Positions 25,629 through 34,593 are shown, counted from the first letter of the stretch. The stretch is DNA of 64,000 nucleotides from JACVRM01 sp963817375 (GCA_963817375.1 CAWFOB010000002.1:1-64000); one strand, 5' to 3'. The notes: generated from the letters alone by a model not told the origin. Numbers and translations are program-made.

Positions 25629-26224
25629 TAGAGGATGTAGACGGTCGTGTAGACGACGATCCACATGACGTCGACGAAGTGCCAGTAGATGCCCGGGATC
25701 TCGACGCCGTGGTGGTGCTCTGGCGAAAAGTGGCCCCGGAACGATCGGATGGTCACCATGGTCAGCAGCGTCAGGCCGATGAGCACGTGTGCCCCGTGGA
25801 GGCCGGTCAGCCCGTAGAAGACCGTGCCGAACGCGTTGTCGTGCGGCGCGAAGCCGATGCGCGAGTACTCGCGCGCCTGCGTGATCAGGAAGCAGGCGCC
25901 GAGTGCGAGCGTGAGCACCATGCCCGCCTGCAGGCCGGCGCGGTTGCCGCGCTTGATCGACTGCGTGGCCCAGTGCATCGTGAAGCTCGAGGTGACGAGG
26001 ATCGCCGTGTTGATGCCGGCGACGTACTTCGGCAGCTCGTCGCCGGCCGGCGGCCACGCGTTGTTGTTGATGACGCGGATGAAGAAGTAGGCCGTGAAGA
26101 ACGAGCCGAAGACCATGATCTCCGACGCGATGAAGAGCAGCATCCCGAGCGTCGCGGCGTTGACACGCGAGCTCTGGTTCGCGACCGGCGGCCCGTGGTG
26201 GTCGGCGTGCGCGGCGGCGCTCAT
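25628..26224 (-). CDS. ctaE: Cytochrome c oxidase subunit III
   Basis: A 198-residue subunit III with five predicted helices, the shorter actinobacterial form. It has MLLFIASEIMVFGSFFTAYF, the segment SSFTMHWATQSIKRGNRAGL, and GLTGLHGAHVLIGLTLLTMV. The end YWHFVDVMWIVVYTTVYIL is diagnostic. The ATG overlaps the stop of the Usp-like gene (ATGA). Confidence 0.95.
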   Translation of the reverse strand: MSAAAHADHHGPPVANQSSRVNAATLGMLLFIASEIMVFGSFFTAYFFIRVINNNAWPPAGDELPKYVAGINTAILVTSSFTMHWATQSIKRGNRAGLQAGMVLTLALGACFLITQAREYSRIGFAPHDNAFGTVFYGLTGLHGAHVLIGLTLLTMVTIRSFRGHFSPEHHHGVEIPGIYWHFVDVMWIVVYTTVYIL

Positions 26225-27060
26225 ACGGCACCTGCCATCTGGCTCTCGGCCTCGACGACGACGTGCTCGACGGGCACGCCGGCGTCCCTGCGCAGCCGGT
26301 CGACGACGTCACGGCGGAGCCAGCTGCTCGGCTTCTCGCTCGGGAACGTCGACACGATGATCTCGTCCACCCGCTCGTCGGCGATCGCCTGCAGCGCCGC
26401 CGTGTACGGGTCCGGGTGCGCGACCTGGCCGTGGGCGTCGATGCCTGCGGCACGGAGCTCGGCGAGGGCGGCGCGCAGCCGACGCTCGGCCTCCGGGTGC
26501 GCCCCCTGGCCGGGGTCGCTCTGCGGGCTGATGAGCAGGAAGCTGGCCGGAGACTGGCCGGCGCGCTCGCGGATGCGGTTGAGCAGCGTCTCGCCGACGA
26601 CCGTCTCGTCTGCGATCACGAGCACGTTCTTCTCGCCGCCCGCCGTCTTCTCCACGACGACGTGCTCGACGGGGATGTCGCCCGCGACGGAGCGGATGCG
26701 ATCGAGGGCGTTGCGGCGCAGCCAGCCGGACTTCTGGAGCGGGTGCGTGGAGACGATGATCTCGTCCGGCGGTGAATCCAGCTGGTGCAGCTGGTCGCGG
26801 ACGGCGTCGGCCGGGTCGCACTCGACGACGATCCCGTGCGCCGGGATGCCCGCCTCGCGCAGGCGCGCGAGCGTGCGGTCCAGCCTGCGCCCCGCCGACG
26901 CGCGGCGCGTGTCCTCGTAGACCACGTAGCCCTGCCGGGGTGGATTCACAGGGCTGAGCACCGTGACGTCGATCTCACCCTCGGCCGCGCGGCGGCGCAG
27001 CGCGTCGATGAGCGACTCGCCGCCGACGGTCTCGTTCGCCACGACCAGGATCCTGGTCAG
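26221..27060 (-). CDS. Duplicated Usp-like protein inside the oxidase operon
   Basis: About 279 residues made of two homologous halves. Each half opens with a beta strand (TRILVVANETVGGESLIDAL and KNVLVIADETVVGETLLNRI) and closes with a shared motif: DEIIVST..., WLRR, DR.R, then PVEHVVVE. The fold looks like universal stress protein (Rossmann-like), but no ATP-binding G-x2-G-x9-G(S/T) motif is evident. I place the start at CTG 27060, which overlaps the ctaD stop as CTGA and gives a full first strand matching the second half. GTG 27042 is the conventional choice but removes that strand. It overlaps ctaE by four bases. Confidence 0.7.
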   Translation of the reverse strand: MTRILVVANETVGGESLIDALRRRAAEGEIDVTVLSPVNPPRQGYVVYEDTRRASAGRRLDRTLARLREAGIPAHGIVVECDPADAVRDQLHQLDSPPDEIIVSTHPLQKSGWLRRNALDRIRSVAGDIPVEHVVVEKTAGGEKNVLVIADETVVGETLLNRIRERAGQSPASFLLISPQSDPGQGAHPEAERRLRAALAELRAAGIDAHGQVAHPDPYTAALQAIADERVDEIIVSTFPSEKPSSWLRRDVVDRLRRDAGVPVEHVVVEAESQMAGAV

Positions 27061-28997
27061 TGTCGTGTCTCCTGGAGCTCGCCGGCGGACTCACCGGCCA
27101 GGACCGCGTGGCGCGCCCCCGGCACGCCGTACTCGTACGGGCTGCCGACGACCTGTGGGATCTCGTCGAAGTTGAACAGCGGCGGCGGCGAGGAAACCTG
27201 CCACTCGAGCGTCAGCGCGCGCCACGGGTTGCTCGGTGCGCGTGGGCCACGCGCCCAGCTGTTGATCATGTTGTAGAGGAAGATCACGAACGAGGCGCCG
27301 AGCACGAACGACGCGATCGACATGAAGGTGTTCCAGGTCTCGAATCTCGGCCCGTGATCGGCGTAGCGCCGCATCATCCCCTGCGTCCCGGTGAGGTGCA
27401 TCGGGAAGAAGGTGGCGTTGAACGCCACGAGCGTGATCCAGAAGTGGATCTTCGCCAGCCGCTCGTCGTACATGCGGCCGGTCATCTTCGGGAACCAGTA
27501 GTAGATCCCCGCGAAGATCGTGAACAGCGATCCGCCGAAGAGCACGTAGTGAATGTGCGCGACCACGAAGTACGTGTCCGAGACGTGGATGTCGATCGGC
27601 ACCGAGGCGAGGTAGATGCCGGAAAGGCCGCCGATCACGAACATCGACAGGAAGCCCAGTGCCCACAACATGGGTGCGGTGAAGTGGATCCGGCCTTCCC
27701 ACGTCGTGGCGAGCCACGAGAACACCTTGATCCCCGTCGGCACGCCGATCAGCAGCGTCGTGATCATCATCGGGACGCGCAGCCACGGCGCCATGCCGGC
27801 CACGAACATGTGGTGCGCCCACACCGAGAAGCCGAGCACGACGATCGCGCACAGCGACAGCGCCATCAGCCGGTAGCCGAAGATCGGCTTCCGCGAGAAG
27901 ACGGAGATCACCTCCGAGGCGATCCCGAAACCGGGCAGCATCATGATGTACACCGCCGGGTGCGAGTAGAACCAGAAGATGTGCTGGTACCCCAGCGTGT
28001 AGCCACCTAAGTGAGGGTCGAAGTAGTGGGTCCCCATGATCCGGTCGAACAGCACCATGAACTGGGAGCCCGCGATGAACGGCGTCGCAATCACGACCAG
28101 GAGCGACGTCGTGAAGTTCGCCCACACGAGCAGCGGCATGCGCCAGAAGGTCATCCCTGGCGCGCGCATGGTGATGATGGTCACCAGGAAGTTCAGGGCG
28201 GTCATCACCGACGACGCGCCGGCCCACTGCACGGCCATGTTGAAGAACGTCTGCCCGAGCGGCAGTGACGTCGAGAGCGTCGGGTAGCCCGTCCAGCCGG
28301 CCGCGAAGGGGCCGCCGTCGACGAGGAAGCTCGACAGCATCATCGTCCCGGCGATCGGCAGCAACCAGAAGGACAGCGCGTTCAAGCGCGGGAACGCCAT
28401 GTCCGGCGCGCCGATCATCAGCGGGATGACGAAGTTCGCGAGGCCGGCGAACGCCGGGATCACGAACAGGAAGATCATCAGCGAGGCGTGCGCCGAGAAG
28501 AGGCCGTTATAGGTCTCCGTGTCGGTGAACTGCATCCCCGGGCGGGCGAGCTCCGCGCGCACCAGCATCGCGAGCAGCCCGCCGGCGAAGAAGAAGAAGA
28601 TCGTCGTCGTCACGTACTGGATGCCGATGACCTTGTGGTCGGTGTTGACGCGGAAGTAGTCCTTCCAGGACTTGGCGCCGTGGCCCGAGTGGTCCTCGGG
28701 CCGCGTCGGCTTCCCGAGGAAGTAGTGCACCCAGTAGTCGAAGGCCCCGAGGCCGGCGAGGAAGCCGACCGGCAGCGCGGTCAGCAGGCTGACCGTCACG
28801 CACGTCTCGGTCTGCAGGATCGGCGTGTAGCCGCCCCACCAGCGGAAGGCGACGACGAGGCCGAGGCCGATGGCGGCGAATAGCGCCGACATCCACGCAG
28901 CGCGGATCCAGCCGGGGCCGGTCAGCCAGCGCCAGGGCGACGACGGCGCACCGGGCGGCGCCTCGTGATGCTCATGCGAGGCGGCGACGCTCGTCAC
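27057..28997 (-). CDS. ctaD: Cytochrome c oxidase subunit I, A2 type
   Basis: A 646-residue haem-copper oxidase core. The low-spin haem ligand is in FSAHASLMIFLFVIPAFAGL. The active-site motif is YSHPAVYIMMLPGFG, with HPAVY in place of HPEVY, the mark of A2-type oxidases (Thermus caa3 kind). The CuB pair is in VWAHHMFVAGM, and the haem ligands are in VAHIHYVLFGGS. An extra N-terminal region of about 110 residues carries two added helices before KVIGIQYVTTTIFFFFAGGL. It reduces oxygen to water and pumps protons. The GTG start overlaps the ctaC stop by four bases. Confidence 0.95.
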   Translation of the reverse strand: MTSVAASHEHHEAPPGAPSSPWRWLTGPGWIRAAWMSALFAAIGLGLVVAFRWWGGYTPILQTETCVTVSLLTALPVGFLAGLGAFDYWVHYFLGKPTRPEDHSGHGAKSWKDYFRVNTDHKVIGIQYVTTTIFFFFAGGLLAMLVRAELARPGMQFTDTETYNGLFSAHASLMIFLFVIPAFAGLANFVIPLMIGAPDMAFPRLNALSFWLLPIAGTMMLSSFLVDGGPFAAGWTGYPTLSTSLPLGQTFFNMAVQWAGASSVMTALNFLVTIITMRAPGMTFWRMPLLVWANFTTSLLVVIATPFIAGSQFMVLFDRIMGTHYFDPHLGGYTLGYQHIFWFYSHPAVYIMMLPGFGIASEVISVFSRKPIFGYRLMALSLCAIVVLGFSVWAHHMFVAGMAPWLRVPMMITTLLIGVPTGIKVFSWLATTWEGRIHFTAPMLWALGFLSMFVIGGLSGIYLASVPIDIHVSDTYFVVAHIHYVLFGGSLFTIFAGIYYWFPKMTGRMYDERLAKIHFWITLVAFNATFFPMHLTGTQGMMRRYADHGPRFETWNTFMSIASFVLGASFVIFLYNMINSWARGPRAPSNPWRALTLEWQVSSPPPLFNFDEIPQVVGSPYEYGVPGARHAVLAGESAGELQETRH

Positions 28998-29995
28998 GAG
29001 GCGCCCTTCGTCAGGAAGGCGACGAGCTGGTCGACCTGGTGCGCGGACAGGCTCTTGAACGACGGCATCACGTTCGGGTATCCGGGCTGGATGTAGGCCG
29101 AAGGATCTTGGATCGACTCCCTGACGAACGCGTCGAGCGGCTTCCCTGCCTGCTTCGCGTAGGCGGGCAGCTTATCCAGGTCGGGGCCGATCTTCCCGGT
29201 CGCGCCGGCGGGCCCGTAGGTGTGGCAGCTCACGCAGCCGTTGTTCGTGAAGAGCGTCTTGCCGGCTGCCGCCCCGCCGCCCTGGGTCGCGGTCGAGCTG
29301 CCCTTCGCCCACTTCTGGAAGTCCGCCTGCCGCATGACGAGCACCTGCCCGAGCATCACCGAGTGCCCCAGCCCGCAGAGCTCGGCGCACTGGATCACGT
29401 AGTGCCCGAGCTTGGTCGGCGTCACGTTGATCGTCGTGGTCTGGCCCGGGACGAGGTCCTCCTTCTGCCGGAACTCCGGCACGAAGAACGAGTGGATGAC
29501 GTCGCGCGACGTCATGTCGAGCTTGGTCGTCCGGTTGATCGGCAGCCGCAGCGTCGTCGACTGGAGGTTCCCGTAGGTCGGGTACGTGAAGCTCCAGGCG
29601 AACTGCTCGCCCAGGACGTTGACCCGCAGCGCGTTCTTCGGCGTGTCGCCGTTCTTCGCCAGGATGACGGCGCTCATGATCCCGATCGCGGTCACGAGCA
29701 CGAAGGGGATCGCCGTCCAGGTGATCTCGAGGCCTGTGTGACCGTGAACCGGCGGGCCGTCGGTGTCGTCGTCGGGGCGCGCGCGGAAGGTGAAGATCGA
29801 GTAGAGGAAGACCGCCGCCACGACCGCCCAGACCAGGATGCAGATCCCGGTCACGACCCAGATGTCGAAGTCGATGCGGTCGGCCTCCTTCGAGTCGGCC
29901 GCCGGCAGCCAGGGCAGGAAGACTGCGATCGCGGTGGTGATGGCCGCCACGACGATCGCGATGAGGGTGACCTTGAGTGCCGCTCCCTTCTGCAA
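28994..29995 (-). CDS. ctaC: Cytochrome c oxidase subunit II fused to cytochrome c (caa3 type)
   Basis: A 333-residue subunit II. Two N-terminal helices are followed by the cupredoxin domain with CuA ligands in RDVIHSFFVPEF and CAELCGLGHSVMLGQ. A C-terminal class I cytochrome c domain has NNGCVSCHTYG and a methionine ligand in PNVMPSFKSLS. The fusion defines a caa3 oxidase that takes electrons through its own haem c. The TTG used lacks a clear ribosome binding site; a GTG eight codons later (VTLIAIVV) is an alternative and has AAGGGAG upstream. It is the first gene of the operon. Confidence 0.95.
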   Translation of the reverse strand: MQKGAALKVTLIAIVVAAITTAIAVFLPWLPAADSKEADRIDFDIWVVTGICILVWAVVAAVFLYSIFTFRARPDDDTDGPPVHGHTGLEITWTAIPFVLVTAIGIMSAVILAKNGDTPKNALRVNVLGEQFAWSFTYPTYGNLQSTTLRLPINRTTKLDMTSRDVIHSFFVPEFRQKEDLVPGQTTTINVTPTKLGHYVIQCAELCGLGHSVMLGQVLVMRQADFQKWAKGSSTATQGGGAAAGKTLFTNNGCVSCHTYGPAGATGKIGPDLDKLPAYAKQAGKPLDAFVRESIQDPSAYIQPGYPNVMPSFKSLSAHQVDQLVAFLTKGAS

Positions 29996-30023
29996 GGCCG
30001 CGCAGCCTACAAAATCGGCCGAC

Positions 30024-30053
30024 AGGAGGATCGCCCTCCGATCGAGGGCTCCT
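30024..30053 (-). terminator. Hairpin after the M23 peptidase gene
   Basis: GCCCTC-CGATC-GAGGGC forms the inner stem and AGGA/TCCT an outer one. It lies 60 bases beyond the peptidase stop and just upstream of the oxidase operon. There is no T-tract, so the call is tentative. Confidence 0.4.
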
Positions 30054-30113
30054 CATCGACCGCTTCTCGCGCGGGGGCGCGCTTCGAGCTGCTGCTGCCC
30101 GCGGCCGGGGCCG

Positions 30114-30956
30114 CTAGCTGAGACCCGTCAGCGGGTCGACGGCTGCGCCGCGCAGGCGCACCTCGAAGTGCACGTGCGGGCCGGACGCATCCCCGGTCGC
30201 GCCGACAAGGCCGATCCGCTCCCCGACTGTGACGCGCTGACCGACCGAGACGAGTGCCTTCGATAGGTGCGCGTACATCGTCGCCACGCCGCGCGGGTGC
30301 TGGATCGTCACGACGATCCCCCAGCCGCCGCCGAGATTGCCGGCCCAGCTGACCCGCCCTGATGCGCCGGCCCCGACCGGCGTGCCCCTGGGCGCCGGGT
30401 AGTCCAGCCCGGTGTGAAAGCGGTCGCCTCGTGGCCCGAAGCCGTCGGTGTAGGGCGTGGCGAGCGGGGCGCGCAGGGCGATCGGGCAGGTCGCGAGCGG
30501 CCGCTTCAGCGCGGCGATGACCGCCGGGCCCGCGATGCCGTCCTCGGGCAGCCCGGCCCAGCGCTCGAACTTGCGCAGCGCCCGGTCGCTGTGCGAGCCG
30601 AACGCGCCGTCGATGGTCGCGGAGGGGAAACCGTGCCACGCGAGCATGAACTGAAGCGCCGCCGCATCCCACCCCACGGTCCCATCCGAGACGGGCCGGC
30701 TTCCGAGCGGATGACGCGCGAACTTCCCGAGGGCGTGCATGGTGCGCGGGCCGAACAGCCCGTCGCCGCCGAGCCGGCGGACGGCGGCGATCGTGCCGGT
30801 CCCGGCCAGCCCGTCGACCGGCCCGCTGTAGACGCCGCGCGCACGCAGGGCGACCTGCAGGGCGGCCACGTTCGGATCGTGGACCGGCGCCGCGTTCGCG
30901 ACCGAGAGCCCGGCTGCAACGACCACAAGCAGGGTGACGAAGAGTCGGCGGGGCAT
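30114..30956 (-). CDS. Secreted M23 peptidase with peptidoglycan-binding domains
   Basis: A 280-residue exported protein. The signal peptide is MPRRLFVTLLVVVAAGLSVA ending NAAP. Two putative peptidoglycan-binding repeats follow (LQVALRARGVYSGPVDGLAG; LQFMLAWHGFPSATIDGAFG). The LytM/M23 domain begins near DGFGPRGDRFHTGLDYPAPR, with zinc ligands in HTGLDYP and GPHVHFEVRLRG. It likely cleaves cross-links in the cell wall. I chose the ATG at 30956 because the longer frame adds a non-conserved, charged head that overlaps the divergent MFS gene. Confidence 0.9.
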   Translation of the reverse strand: MPRRLFVTLLVVVAAGLSVANAAPVHDPNVAALQVALRARGVYSGPVDGLAGTGTIAAVRRLGGDGLFGPRTMHALGKFARHPLGSRPVSDGTVGWDAAALQFMLAWHGFPSATIDGAFGSHSDRALRKFERWAGLPEDGIAGPAVIAALKRPLATCPIALRAPLATPYTDGFGPRGDRFHTGLDYPAPRGTPVGAGASGRVSWAGNLGGGWGIVVTIQHPRGVATMYAHLSKALVSVGQRVTVGERIGLVGATGDASGPHVHFEVRLRGAAVDPLTGLS

Positions 30957-31025
30957 GCCGTGCCCTGGATCGGCCGGCGGACTCGATCGAGCGACCCTCG
31001 TTCGAGGGAGCGATACGTTGGCGGC

Positions 31026-32198
31026 GTGCGCCGCCTCGTCATCGTCGCCACGGCGGTCGTGCTGGTCGACAGCACGCTCTACGCCGCACTGACGCCGCTG
31101 CTCCCCCATTACGCGGACCAATACAACCTTTCGAAGGCGGGCGCAGGCCTGCTCGTGGCGTCGTACGCCGTCGGGTCGCTCGTCGGCGGCATTCCCGGCG
31201 GGCTCGCGGCGGCACGCGTCGGCCCCCGGCGCGCGGCGTGCGCGGGCCTGCTGACGGTGAGCCTCGCCAGCGTTGTCTTCGGGCTCGCGACCACGCCCTG
31301 GATGCTCGGGATCGCGCGGTTCACGCAGGGCGTCGGCGGCGCGCTCTCCTGGGCCGGCGCGTTCTCGTGGATCGTCGCGAGCGTCCCGCTCGCGCGCCGC
31401 GGCGAAGCGATCGGCACTGCGATGGGCGGCGCGGTGGTCGGCGCGATGGTCGGGCCCGTGATCGGCGCCGTCGCGGGCCTGACGAACGACCGCGCGACCT
31501 TCCTCGCATTCGCGCTGATCCCCGCCGGGTTCGCGCTCGCCGCCCGGCGGCTGCCGGACTCGGGGAGGCAGCGGGCCGAGCTGCGCTCGCTGGCCCGCGG
31601 CCTGCGCGACCGCAGGCTCCTCGGCGGGCTATGGCTCATGACGCTCCCCTCACTGCTCTTCGGCCTGATGGCGGTGCTCGTGCCGCTCCACCTGGACGCG
31701 CTCGGCTGGGGGCCGGCGGCCATCGGCGGGCTGTGGCTCGCCGCCGCCGGCATCGAGGCCGTGATCAACCCGTTCCTGGGCCGGCTGATCGACCGGCGCG
31801 GCCTGCGCCTGCCGGTCGTGACCGCCGTCACGGCCTCTGCCGCCGTGGCCGTCGCGTTCGCCTTCGCCGATTCCGCCGCCGCCCTCGCCCTGCTCGTCGT
31901 GGTCGGCGCCTTCTCGTTCGGCGCGCTCTTCACGCCGGGGCTGGCCCTGATCGCGTCCGGCGCCGACCGCGCCGGCGTCGCGCAGGCGCTCGCCTTCGGA
32001 GCGATGAGCGCCGCGTGGGCGCTCGGCAACATCCTCGGCCCCGCGGGCGGCGGGGCGCTCGCCCGGGGCACGAGCGACGGCGTCGCCTTCGCGCTCGGCG
32101 CCGCCGCCTGCCTGGCGACGCTCGCCGCCATCAGCCGTGTCGCGCCCCGTGCCGGCAGGATCGCCGGCGGTGGACGGGTGGCTCAGCCGGACACGTGA
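31026..32198 (+). CDS. MFS transporter, drug-efflux type
   Basis: A 390-residue protein with 12 predicted helices. The first helix VVLVDSTLYAALTPLLPHYA matches the DHA1/DHA12-like efflux group, and the loop between helices 2 and 3 is GGLAAARVGPRRAACAGLLT. Later GRLIDRRGLRLPVVTAVTAS is the equivalent loop in the second half. The substrate cannot be inferred. The GTG start is 69 bases from the divergent M23 gene. A strong hairpin follows the stop. Confidence 0.85.
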   Translation: MRRLVIVATAVVLVDSTLYAALTPLLPHYADQYNLSKAGAGLLVASYAVGSLVGGIPGGLAAARVGPRRAACAGLLTVSLASVVFGLATTPWMLGIARFTQGVGGALSWAGAFSWIVASVPLARRGEAIGTAMGGAVVGAMVGPVIGAVAGLTNDRATFLAFALIPAGFALAARRLPDSGRQRAELRSLARGLRDRRLLGGLWLMTLPSLLFGLMAVLVPLHLDALGWGPAAIGGLWLAAAGIEAVINPFLGRLIDRRGLRLPVVTAVTASAAVAVAFAFADSAAALALLVVVGAFSFGALFTPGLALIASGADRAGVAQALAFGAMSAAWALGNILGPAGGGALARGTSDGVAFALGAAACLATLAAISRVAPRAGRIAGGGRVAQPDT

Positions 32199-32242
32199 CG
32201 CCGGTACCGCGCGCTCCTCGACCCTGAAACCGCCCCTCTCGC

Positions 32243-32280
32243 TCCCTCGTCCGAGGGGTCTTGATCCTCCGGACGAGGGA
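32243..32280 (+). terminator. Hairpin after the MFS gene
   Basis: CCCTCGTCCG and CGGACGAGGG are perfect 10-bp inverted arms around a 16-base loop that can extend the stem. It lies 45 bases after the MFS stop. No T-run follows. Confidence 0.6.
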
Positions 32281-32340
32281 TCTTCCGTGCAGAACGCCAC
32301 GACGTGCGCTCAATGAGAAGAGCGCCGCCGGGGGCGGCAC

Positions 32341-32425
32341 ACGTCAGGGGTCAGACCTTTGGGGGGTCGTTCGAACTGAGGCGCCTTCCGGCGCAGCCGC
32401 TCCATGCGGCTGCGCCGAGCGCCTC
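32341..32425. repeat. REP-like motif and long hairpin before a membrane-protein gene
   Basis: GGTC-A-GACC at 32349-32357 is an odd palindrome next to a G-run. A stronger structure follows: GAGGCGC, then GGCGCAGCCGC, a TCCAT loop, GCGGCTGCGCC and GCGCCTC, which pair fully in two stems. The first motif resembles the GGGAC-A-GTCCC near the transposase at 45 kb. The gap between the flanking genes is 265 bases and holds nothing else I can see. Confidence 0.5.
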
Positions 32426-32463
32426 TGACGCGGAAAGCGTCCGACGGCGTCGAACCTCAGGCC

Positions 32464-33843
32464 GTGATCCCGCTCGCGCACGCGGCGAACGTCTCGTACG
32501 ACTTCCCGCTACCCGTCTGGCTCTACGCGCTCGCCGGCGGGCTCGTCGTCGCCGTCTCGGCCCCGGCGGCGGCCTTCGCCGTCCGGGGCCGCGGCACCTG
32601 GACGAGCCGCGACTTCTACCGGCCGCTGGAGCGCCTGCACCTGGGCGCGATCGGCACCGTCGTCGCGACACTCATTTTCGCGGACGCCCTGATCGGCGGC
32701 TGGTGGGGCGACCCGATCAGCTTCACTGCCAACCCGCTCCCGCTTGTCTTCTGGGTCGACTTCTGGGTGAGCGTCGGGATCGTGAGTGCGCTCGTCGGGA
32801 ACGTCTGGGACTACATCAGCCCGCTGAGCTGGGCCGGCCGCGCCCTCGACCGCGCGCTGGCGAGGCGCGGCTTCGCCGTCCGGGCGTACCCCGAGTGGCT
32901 GGGCGTCTGGCCGTCCGTCGTGCTGCTGCTCGTGTTCTCCTGGATGGAGCTGGTCTGGGAGAAGGGCGACCGCCCGCACGACCTTCTCGTCGTGCTGGTC
33001 GTCTACATCGTCGGCCAGCTTGCCGGGATGGCGCTCTTCGGCGCCGAGCCGTGGCTCGCGCGCGCCGAGTTCTTCACCGTGCTGGCGCGGACGTTCAGCC
33101 GCTTCGCACCGCTCGAGTACTTCGTCCGCCGCGACGGCGGCGGCGTGATCGGAGACCCTGACGCGTGGCTCGCCGCCGACCGCGAGGACCGGGGCGTGCG
33201 CCTGCGCGGCTACGGCGCCGGCATCCGGCGCGAGCCGCCGCTGCTGGCGGGCGGCGGGGCGTTCGTCGTCGCCACGCTTGCCACGGTCGTCTTCGACGGG
33301 TACCACAGCTCGAAGACCTACGCGACGCTCGTCGACCGGATCTTCCCGGGCCAGCAAGCGGGCTCGGAGAGCGTCGGGACACTCGCGATGATCGTGATCG
33401 TCGGCGGCTTCCTGCTCGCCTTCATCGCCGTCAGCGCGCTGGTCTCGGTCTTCGAGGAGGGCAGCGTCATGAAGACGGCCGAGCGGTACGCGCCGACGCT
33501 GATCCCGATCGCCGCCGTCTATTTCGCGGCGCACTACTTCCTGTACTGGCTCTATCTCGGGCAGCTGACGCCCGGGACGCTCGCCGACCCGTTCGAGCAC
33601 GACTGGGTGCACGACTACAACCCGTGGCAGCCGCTCTCCGGCGGGGCGGTGTGGTGGATCCAGGTCGCGCTGATCGTGTTCGGCCACGTCGTGGCGGTGG
33701 TCGAGGCGCACCGCGTGTCGGTGACGGTGCAGCACCGGTCGCGCGACGCGCTCGTCGCGCAGATCCCGTTCGTGATCCTGATGGTCGCCTACACGTTCAG
33801 CGGGCTCTGGGTGCTCGGGCAGTCGCTACAGGTCGTGTCGTGA
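32464..33843 (+). CDS. Polytopic membrane protein, resembles those annotated fenitrothion hydrolase
   Basis: A 459-residue protein with about ten hydrophobic segments. It starts IPLAHAANVSYDFPLPVWLY, similar to actinobacterial proteins that databases often label fenitrothion hydrolase; that label is doubtful as a function. Other conserved-looking parts are TANPLPLVFWVDFWVSVGIV, NVWDYISPLSWAGRALDRAL and FEHDWVHDYNPWQPLSGGAV near the C-terminus, with His/Asp clusters. I chose GTG 32464 because it gives this matching N-terminus; the frame is open 60 bases further up into the hairpin. The 3' end overlaps the convergent DUF2127 gene by 18 bases. The real role is unknown. Confidence 0.7.
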   Translation: MIPLAHAANVSYDFPLPVWLYALAGGLVVAVSAPAAAFAVRGRGTWTSRDFYRPLERLHLGAIGTVVATLIFADALIGGWWGDPISFTANPLPLVFWVDFWVSVGIVSALVGNVWDYISPLSWAGRALDRALARRGFAVRAYPEWLGVWPSVVLLLVFSWMELVWEKGDRPHDLLVVLVVYIVGQLAGMALFGAEPWLARAEFFTVLARTFSRFAPLEYFVRRDGGGVIGDPDAWLAADREDRGVRLRGYGAGIRREPPLLAGGGAFVVATLATVVFDGYHSSKTYATLVDRIFPGQQAGSESVGTLAMIVIVGGFLLAFIAVSALVSVFEEGSVMKTAERYAPTLIPIAAVYFAAHYFLYWLYLGQLTPGTLADPFEHDWVHDYNPWQPLSGGAVWWIQVALIVFGHVVAVVEAHRVSVTVQHRSRDALVAQIPFVILMVAYTFSGLWVLGQSLQVVS

Positions 33844-34362
33844 CTCGTGCCGCCGCCAGAGCCCGAAGACGAGGTACGCGACAATCGCGATGTTCACGGC
33901 GAGGCCGCCCGCCTTCCAGATACTCGGATGGCGGACGAGCTCGTAGATCTCGACCGGGATCAGGAGCGAGGTCGCGACCACCGTCAGGTACTCGGCCCAG
34001 AGCTGATCGAGCCACAGTCCCACGCCCTCGACGAGCTCCAGCGCGCCGTAGCCGAGCGCGCCGAAGGCGATGATCCGGATGTCGGAGGCGTGCAGGTGGT
34101 GCAGGTCGGTGACGATGCGGTGCAGGAAGTGCCGCCGCGGGTCGAGCTCGACCGCCCTGATGATGCTGTCCGCCTTCTTGCCGAAGTCGGTGTGGAGGTG
34201 GAAGAAGAGGTAGATCCCTGCGGCCACGAGCAGCAGGCCGCGGACGGTCCGCTCGATCGCGATCAGCTTGAGGACTCGTCGTCGACGCGGCGGATCGGCG
34301 GCGCTGGTCACGTTCGCACTATCTCCGGTCACCGCCCGAGTAGGCGCAGACGGCGATACCAT
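33826..34362 (-). CDS. DUF2127 family membrane protein
   Basis: A 178-residue protein. After a polar N-terminus the family segment LKLIAIERTVRGLLLVAAGI begins the first helix. Three further helices follow, including GALGYGALELVEGVGLWLDQ and AEYLTVVATSLLIPVEIYEL, and the end is GLAVNIAIVAYLVFGLW. The function of DUF2127 is not known. It is convergent with the preceding membrane-protein gene. The true start may be later, for example near the ATC-rich first helix, because the first 30 residues are low-complexity. Confidence 0.75.
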   Translation of the reverse strand: MVSPSAPTRAVTGDSANVTSAADPPRRRRVLKLIAIERTVRGLLLVAAGIYLFFHLHTDFGKKADSIIRAVELDPRRHFLHRIVTDLHHLHASDIRIIAFGALGYGALELVEGVGLWLDQLWAEYLTVVATSLLIPVEIYELVRHPSIWKAGGLAVNIAIVAYLVFGLWRRHESRHDL

Positions 34363-34403
34363 GGCGACCGCTTCCGCCGCCTCGGGCGACTGCGAAGCTG
34401 CCA

Positions 34404-34476
<73 letters not shown>

Positions 34477-34593
34477 CTCCAGTACGCCGGCGGCCCGCCG
34501 ACGTCCGCGCGCAACGGGCCCCAAGGGACACGGTGTACGTTCCGCCGCGTAAGACCGACCGGGTGCTCGTGCACCCGAGCGCGCGCGGAGACG

